Assembly (NCBI GenBank): GCA_021029095.1
Contig: JAJOHG010000056.1
Span: 1 to 64,000, forward strand
From: Phellopilus nigrolimitatus
Lineage: Eukaryota; Basidiomycota; Agaricomycetes; Hymenochaetales; Hymenochaetaceae
Direction of reading: 5' to 3'
Length of the DNA stretch: 64,000 bases
Of the stretch, positions 56,769 through 64,000 are shown in pieces. Numbering within the stretch: the first letter of the stretch is position 1; the number at the start of each line of letters is the position of its first letter. Both the position numbers and the translations under genes were made by a program. Below the pieces are notes generated by a model that was not told the origin of the DNA, did no database searches, and worked only from the letters and a program-made list of their open reading frames with translations.

Positions 56769-59700
56769 TCAACGTCGTAAAAGTGATCCACCCAGCTGAA
56801 GAAGCAAACGCGGTCAAAACTCATTATCAAAGTGCAAACATGAGAAACAATACGACGTACATTCCTCCGTTGTTGCCCCAGCCAGCTCGAAGGGCCGAAT
56901 TTCTGCTGCTGACTTTGGGTAGCGAGGTGTTCCACGGCTCTCTGCTCCCCTAGTCTCTGCATGAGATCAAGCATGAGGCGCTGCTCTCTATCGTAACGTG
57001 CTTGCGTGTCTTCTATGGTTTTCTGTAGTATCGCATTTAGGTGAGATACTCATCACAAAGAGACGATGACTACACACCTTGTATCGCTCAATTTCGTCTT
57101 CGAGGATCTTCAGTTGCGACTTTGAGACACTCTCAATATCGTCGAAGGTGCCCTGGCGGAGAGAAGAGTTTGAAAGTGGGAGAATATTAGTGAAAACAAC
57201 GACTTACAGGCGATCCAGCGTTCGAGCGTGTTTGCTCTGCACGGAACAGCTTGTCCTGCTGTTTTATGAACTAGTCGGGCGCTTGAACTTCATCTCACAA
57301 TTATACTAAATTAGAATACTCACGTTTCTTGCTTTCGACAATTTGCTCTGGGTGGTAGAAAGCTGTTCTTTCAACGCGACGTTCTCCTCGTGGAGCTTTA
57401 AGATGCGCGCTTTAACATCTTCTGGCACATCTTTGCCGTTGATCGACGCTCGTAAATCACTGCATGTCATACCGTCAGTCAACTTGGTTATGTCATTAAT
57501 CGACTGCAGCCGTACCTGAAGTTGCGTTCCCGCTCCAGCATCTTCTCTCTTTGCCCGATCCCATCGCTCTGCAGTGTAATCTTCTCCAGTAGAAGCCCGT
57601 TAATCTGCTCGAGCTGCATCTTGTTTTTATCCGAGAGCTCCTTGATGTGGTTTTGCAGCTTCTCCATATCAGCTTCCAAACCCGCCTTATCCTCGTTCAC
57701 GGAATCGCGCAGGACGGCCAGGATCTCTACCTGGTCCTTGTTGACAAGGGTGACTGCATTATAATTGTATTTCAGAGAAATGGCGATGTCCACGAGGAAG
57801 ATTACTCACGGTCAGATTTCGCGATGGTCAACTCCTTCGATTGGCCTTCGAATTTCACTTCCAGCTCAGCATGCGCCTTTTTCAGAGCATCGAGTTGATC
57901 AACAGTTTCGTTGAGCCGCTGCCTCAAGGCGATAGCAGCCTCCGCCCTTTAGTTCATTTGAGCATGAATATTTAAGAACAAATTCAAAAAGGAGGAGAAC
58001 GAACCCATCGCCCAGCGACTTGCCGCTCCTGATTTCCTCCAAATCTCTTTGCATCACCAGCTTTTCTCGGTGTGCACCCAGGTAGTCCGCTTCGTACCGT
58101 GCTTTCATGCGGTTTGCGTCATCCAGCAGATTTTCGAGCACCAATATCCGACTTGTATCCGCCTGGTTCGTCCTTGCCGCTTCGAGGTCACGTTTGAGCT
58201 TCCGAATCTCGAGTTTGAGATCTGTCATCGTCCGCCCTGTCAAAGCATCATCGAGCTCGCCCCCGAGACCGTGACTAGGGTCATCATCATCTTGATTGGG
58301 TGAAGCAAGAAGCTCTGGCTCTGCCGATTCAGATTCACTCGCAGAATCATGGCTGTCATTTGGTTGTGGATACACGTTCTTGCTGACTGGACGGACAGAG
58401 GTGAGTTCGAGCTCTTTTACGCGTTCCTGGTACAGCTCCAGGGCCTCGTTGTCCTTCTGGCGTTCCTCAGCAGAAATCTTAAGGAGAGTGCGAGCTTGCT
58501 CGAGCTCGAACTTGAGGCTGTCAATCTCCCTATTCTTCGTAGAGCCGCGTGCCTCTAGATCAGCGATTTGGTACTTGTATGACTCCAATAAGGGCTTGAA
58601 CGCGGACACCTTCCGATATTCTTCCTCCAGCGAAGCATTTTTGTCGACGAGAGATGCATTTTGCTCCTCAAGGGCCTGGCAGACTCAGATGAAGCGAGAC
58701 AGACAACAAATATTTTGCGATGAGAATTACCTTTATTCGTCTCCTCAGGTCTGCACTCTCTTCCAATTTTTTCTTGTACTTCTCCATCACATTCTCTGTC
58801 TTCTGCAGTTTATCTGCAGCATGGCGGTATCTAGGCATTAGAGTTCAATTTAACCGCTAGCACCGAAAGAAGAATAGAGTCACCCACTCGTCCACTTGGT
58901 CCTTTAATCGCACCGCTTCGTCGGCGTAAACTTGTAGTTCTTCGACTTTGTGGTGAAGGTCTTCCACTAAACGGTGATGTTTGTCCAACTCAGCTTCCGC
59001 CACATTCAAGTTATCTTCGCTCTTCTGGCTATAAGGTGTGTTTACCGTCAGATAAGAAACCTGATTTTTGTTAGAAAAAGAAGAGCTCACAGGTCAATTC
59101 TTAATCTATCAATCTCGGCTCTCATAATACTGTCTGCCTTCTCACTTCGCCGATCGTCCACCTCCCGTCTAAGATCCCGCAACCGAGAGAGAGCATCCTC
59201 CTTTTCGGCCACAGCATCGTCGTAGTTCGTTTGCAGTGTCCGCTGCCCTTCGAGCAAATTCTTATATACACTTTCGATCGTTTCCTTCTCTGCGAGGATG
59301 CGACTTCGGTCTGACTGTATCTGGTAGTAATGGTCGTCGCTAGGAGGTGCATTAATTGCTGGTAGCATACAAGGACGTGCATTCCTGAAACGCACTCGTT
59401 CATGGTTCCGCTCCCGATTTCAGGAGTAGAGTTATTTGGCTTGAGCTTGGACATGGACTGCGAGAATACATGAGCAATGCACGCACACACGCATGCTCCT
59501 CCACTTCTCCACACAGACTCACCTGCTCTATCGCTTTCATAAGACAATGTTGATTCTCCTGGCTGAGCATCTGTATTTTATTGATGATCTCCCTGTTGCG
59601 CGCGCTCTGCACGGCAATGACGATGGTTAGCCTACACATCGCGAGTGAGGCTGATGCGTCTTCGTCCTTGGCCATGGCCTGCAAGTCGGGCACTTCCAGT

Positions 59701-60036
59701 GCGGTCGTCGGTTGGCGGAGGATGTCGGTGTAATATTGAGTCATGAGGCGGTAGAGGCGCTTCAGCGTGCCGAAGCGGAGCACCCAGTTGTCGGTGGCCT
59801 GCGCGGACGAACGTGAGGGTTGGCGGAAGTACTGTGCATCCCTACAGCAGTAACAAGATGTCAGCATCGGCATAGCCAGTACATACACCAGCGTTAACTG
59901 GTACTTACACGACCTGCAGAATTTCGAATAGTGGTGTGCCATCGCACAGGTCGGAGAGAGACACGATTGGCCGACTGAGCTCAAAAGTTGCGAGGAGGGC
60001 GAAGAAGGCATCCTGCTCCTTCTGTGACTCTGCCAT
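56769..60036 (-). CDS. hookA: Hook-family dynein adaptor
   Basis: Fourteen exons: 59909-60036, 59523-59841, 59396-59457, 59091-59339, 58888-59028, 58731-58830, 58005-58675, 57810-57946, 57516-57753, 57324-57459, 57208-57270, 57078-57152, 56861-57022, 56769-56795 (835 aa). The first about 150 residues form the Hook (calponin-like) domain: FFALLATFELSRPIVSLSDL, then DNWVLRFGTLKRLYRLMTQYY and ending IQMLSQENQHCLMKAIEQ. The rest is long coiled coil with family landmarks VDEYRHAADKLQKTENVMEK and LEESADLRRRIK. Aspergillus HookA links early endosomes to dynein/dynactin through the FTS/FHIP complex, so the same role is inferred. The last coding exon is 27 nt. Confidence 0.92.
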
Positions 60037-60380
60037 TGCACAGGACGAGCTCGCGCTGGCACTATCGACGTCGTTCAGGCCGATGAAACGAGTGCTGCCA
60101 GAGAAATGTTACAGATGAGTTGCCAGGAACCGTAGTGCAACGCAAATCACGGTCGCGTCACCGAGATTGGTCCGAGTAAGCCAGTAACCGAGCATCCACA
60201 GCGCACACGTTCTGAAAGAAAGAAAAACTCGTAACTCTTCGTTTTTAAATACGTTATTTGATACAATACAATGTGCAATAGACTGTAGTAAGAAAGAGAA
60301 GAGAAATCGAGAGTACCGACAAAGAACAAAAACCAAAGAAAGCAAACGACAAATATCAGAGCTAAGTATGTATTATTAAT
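60037..60380. other. Intergenic region between Hook and NOT1
   Basis: About 340 AT-rich bases. NOT1 and Hook are in tandem on the minus strand, so this is the NOT1 3' UTR plus the Hook promoter. A short hydrophobic minus-strand frame here has no coding support. Confidence 0.5.
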
Positions 60381-63300
60381 CTAAGGAAATACACTGCGCG
60401 CAACCTGTTTGACGCCCGTAAGTACATGTTCGAGTATCGTGAAGGAGAAAGAACGCACGTTGTCTAACATGAGTGTGACCTCAGGTGCTACACGGACGAA
60501 TTCCTTGTTCCAGAAGTCATACTTGGAGTTGCGCAACAGCTCGATGAAGGTGACTAGAGCCCCCCATGGGTGCGGACGGTGTACAATGAACCGCTCCAGG
60601 AGCACCCTAGTCATGATCTCCTTGAAGCGCTCGTCCTTAGCCTCAGCGAATAGGTACAGCAGAAGTGAGCTGAACCAGTGCGTGTGGGCATTCGGATAGC
60701 GCAGGTGAAGGATTATCGAGCCGATCAAGTGGTGCTGACCTGAAAATATTAAGCAAGAGGCTAGTCAGCTTCCAACTAACAACTGTAGCAAGATTTCAGC
60801 GCATACCTTCGTAGTCCAAATTGAACGCCAAGTATGTCAAAGCAACCACACCAGGATCGGTCGGGACGAAGAGTGACGAACCGCTCCGAGCCTTGGCTTG
60901 CGCAACGGAAGACACGCCAATGTACATGACGACCGCATTCATCAGCGACAGGTTATACGCCTCCTCTCCCGTCACACCGGGTACATGCAGACGGTCCTTC
61001 AATGCCGCAAGGGATGTCTGCGTGACACGATTCAGGAGGCACTGATCCAGGTATCCCCTGAGATCGGCATTTTTAAGGATGAGAGTGAAGTCCGACAAGA
61101 TAGGAGGGATCGGGCCCATCTCGGGAATAGTGTCGAATTTCATGCTGCGTAAGTGAGGGTCGGGGAGATTAACAGACGTTGGGAAGGCACTGAGGATGAC
61201 GTTGCGGAGTTGAATACAGCGGGACGGGATGGTATCACAGAGGGTGAAATAATATTCACTGAGGAAGTCAGGGAAGTCGTGAAGGAGGACTAGGAGGAGA
61301 CGAAGCGTGCCGCGATAAAGGTTGCGTGATGCAATCGTCATGCTCGCGGACTTAAGGAAGGGCGCAAGGAATTTAAATAGGGCGAGCAGCAACTTGTGGA
61401 ATGCAGACCATCCCTCGCGATTTTCGGATGACAGTAACTTGGGCATAAAAAGGCGGTGCGAAATCAAGGTCATCCAGGAGAAAGCGAATCCGGGGAAGTA
61501 GACCGGCTGCAGCGAGCTGAACGTGTCGCTGAGCGCAATCAGTAGGTGGAAATACACGCTCCCAAGTTGCACCTCGAGCAAATGCAAGTCGCTCAACAAG
61601 CTAGAGAAAAATCGGAAGAATGGCTTCTGTTGAAAAGCAAGTCCTTGTTCTTCATGCCGGTTTGCAACGACTAGCACGATGATGGAGAGAATCTTCGTGA
61701 AATAATGAACCTTGGCCTGTAGATTGTTGGCTCCAGAGGCATCGCCGTGATACTTGATGATATACACAATGAGCCTGGACATTGCATCCAGGGCAAGGAA
61801 TGAGTGCTCAAAGTCGCCTGCTGCAATGCACTTCGCGTAGTGGCTGATGCTGGACTCTGCACAGACACGGAAGAAGAGCGACGACATGTCTTCCAGCTTG
61901 AGAATGCCTTGCTTCGATAGTTGCGTGACATAAGGCACAAACATTTTTTCTGGAGCAGACGATCGCTGAAAGACGCCGACCCACTGCTGGAAGCATTTGA
62001 GAAGATGCGCCTGGAGCTGTTCATTCTCCTGCTTGGTCTCCGAGCTAGCCACACGAGTCGGTTGACCCTGACCAGTATGCAACTCCGTCAGCAGTTGTAC
62101 AACCCTGTTCATATGTCAGCACTACGCGTCGGCGATGGAAAATGTAGACATACGATTCTGTTGCCTTGCTAGATGTCACGAGCTGCGCCAATGCGTCCAA
62201 AGTGTACGGAAATTGTTGCTGGGTCGCAATAGGCGGCTCACTCGTAAGACAGTCCCGAATGAGGCCAGCAGCAAATTCCTGCAGATTCGGACGAGCATTA
62301 GGATTGTTGAAAAGCAGCTTGGCGAGCTGGTGGTCTTCGTCTGTGACGGTGATCAGCTGCTGCCGAAGAAGTGTCACAGTGACCGGGATATTGAATTTGC
62401 GCTGCAACAAAAATCAGAATGCAGAAGAAAGCGGAAGTAATCCAATGGGAGACGCACCTCATCCTCGGCGTAAATTAGCCAGGTGATCGCTTCCTTCGCG
62501 ACTTCCTCGAAGGATTGACACAGTCGATCAAGCAGAGCGACATATATTTCTCTCCCCAACTGGGAGGGGGTCTTGTAAAGATGCTGCACGATTTTTTGGG
62601 ACATGACCAGCGGAGTGCGGACAGGGTCAATGCATTCCACAGCCAAAGCGAGGATACGGTGGACGTATGTACGGATTTCGTGGCCGGGAGGGACAACGGC
62701 GAGGGAGGTGTAGGGAGTCTCGGAAAGGTTTGCTTCCAATTTTGCGACCAAAAGCTGTGCGAACGTCAGAATCAATGACATAGATATACAGAAAGAAAGG
62801 GATGCATACACTGAATTGCTCTTGGGCGGCATAGGCAGAGTTCGTCGCAGCCACTTGAGGATCGGGTAAGGGAGAAGCGGGATACCCAGGTGGCGCAACA
62901 GCTTCGGCACGGGCATACTGCACAGTAGAGCCAGGGCGGCTGGCAACACGGCGCTTGGTGTCGAAGGCTTTATCCACATCAGCAACATCAGGTCAGTTCC
63001 AAATCGTTTACAACAAAAATCTCACAACCACTCACCAAAGTCTTCGTATACACGGAGCTGGTGGGGCTGCAGGCCATTGGGTTTGATACGCAAAGGGTCG
63101 GGCAGGCTGCTTATGAACGGCGTCTGGCCTGCAAGCGGGTCCCAGAACGTCTGGCCGGGGCGTATCTCGCGGTGACGCCTGCGTGCCTCGAACGATTGCA
63201 AGAGTGCGTTGTCCACCTCCCTGATCGCACGATCCATCGCGGCCTTCTCGATTGCCTCGCAAGCCACGTCGACGTTGTCTTGGACAATAAGCAGAATGAC

Positions 63301-64000
63301 CTGCTCGGGCACCATCTGGTCGGTGAAACCGTGATCGGCGAGGTACGACCTGACGTGGGCAGGCATGTTTGTACGAAGCGGGTCCTTGCATGTCACAAGA
63401 GCTAGGCTGCCCGCGAGCTTCTGACACGCCATGTGTCCCGCCTTACGCATCTTTTCCTCGTTCGGGTCCGTCGCGAAATCTTTCATGCACAGTTCACGAG
63501 TCGTGATGCTCGCAATCGTAACTGATCTCTCGACCACTGGCAGAATGATCTGGAAAAACAGACTCTAGATCAGACAAGCTTTTTAAGTCTCAAACCTTTC
63601 AGAGAACTAACCTCGCGAACAGACCGATCGACAGCTTCTTGGACGGCCTGCTTGAACGACTGGTTCGTGTGCAACGGGGCAAGCTGATGGTTAATTGTCA
63701 CTGCGTTGGCCAAGTTGGCCAGAATCTCCTCAATATGCGTCCCTACATTCCTGTCAGCCTCCGCCGTACTCGTCGTTCCAAGGGGTATAATCTGCCCATC
63801 TCCAACAAGTTGTGACGTGTGCTCATATCCACCGATGGGCAAGGCGTCGATGTCTGGCATTAACTCAGGCAAGCCAGGCCCCGCCATCGACTCCACCGGC
63901 GGACGGCTGCGCAAGATATTCGCAACCTCGACGTTGTCGAGGTCGATCCCGAGCGTCTTGCACAGCACCTCGATTTCAAACTTCATGTTCAGCTTGAGTT
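60381..64000 (-). CDS. NOT1: CCR4-NOT complex scaffold subunit 1 (3' part, runs off the right edge)
   Basis: Seven exons in the window: 63612-64000 (continues beyond the edge), 63036-63549, 62810-62967, 62458-62754, 62154-62401, 60807-62104, 60381-60739. The translated part starts at the end of the CAF1-binding MIF4G domain (LKLNMKFEIEVLCKTL). It continues into the DUF3819 (CAF40/CNOT9-binding) domain, SFKQAVQEAVDRSVREI through HVRSYLADHGF. It ends in the NOT1 superfamily homology domain that binds NOT2/NOT5: ILKNADLRGYLDQCL, the TYLAFNLDYEGQHHLIG junction and KYDFWNKEFVRVAPEV. NOT1 scaffolds mRNA deadenylation in the cytoplasm. About 1087 codons are visible; the N-terminal half lies outside. 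Confidence 0.95.

Noticed and set aside
62967..63035. Non-canonical intron in NOT1
   Set aside because: At first only a TG acceptor seemed to fit, but the AG at 62968-62969 restores the frame (EDFAFDTKRR), so the intron is ordinary GT-AG.

Overview
The window is nuclear DNA of a filamentous basidiomycete, most likely an agaricomycete. Genes are densely interrupted by short introns, mostly 46-75 nt with GT-AG ends. The set includes a basidiomycete-type sesquiterpene synthase and fungal housekeeping genes in their usual form. No rRNA, tRNA or bacterial-type operon was recognised. Exon coordinates were worked out by hand from splice sites, reading phase and family conservation; for nearly every complete gene the summed exons give a whole number of codons.

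Layout. 1-6.6 kb: tetraspanin (partial or tail-less), DUF3429/TMEM69-like mitochondrial protein, sesquiterpene synthase. 6.6-13.4 kb: gene-poor island with repeat copy A. 13.4-29.8 kb: SWIM+RING protein, 5'-nucleotidase-family phosphatase, MBF1 coactivator, gamma-tubulin, a large FG nucleoporin, and YME2 divergent from it. 29.8-33.6 kb: second repeat-rich island with repeat copy B in the opposite orientation. 33.6-36.3 kb: class III old yellow enzyme and a decayed copy of its last exon. 36.4-43 kb: TRAPPC13, EndoG-type nuclease NUC1, RRM/R3H RNA-binding protein. 43-47.2 kb: sparse, with two orphan ORFs. 47.2-64 kb: compact housekeeping block with mL46, V-ATPase subunit H, glutamate decarboxylase, RTCA, CDC50, Hook and the 3' half of NOT1, which runs off the right edge.

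The genes are independent housekeeping functions, not a pathway. Mitochondrial (DUF3429, YME2, NUC1, mL46), membrane-traffic (CDC50, TRAPPC13, Hook, V-ATPase) and RNA-level (RTCA, RRM/R3H, NOT1) functions are well represented. Several pairs share short divergent promoters: nucleoporin/YME2, mL46/VMA13 and GAD/RTCA.

Most notable observations: a predicted 2-nt microexon in MBF1; a pair of inverted, roughly 1-kb interspersed elements sharing an ordered set of landmarks, including a TATA-like box, a repeat array and two stem-loops; an RTCA protein whose expected catalytic histidine is tyrosine; four GC-AG introns among about 123 inferred introns; and further microexons of 10-21 nt.
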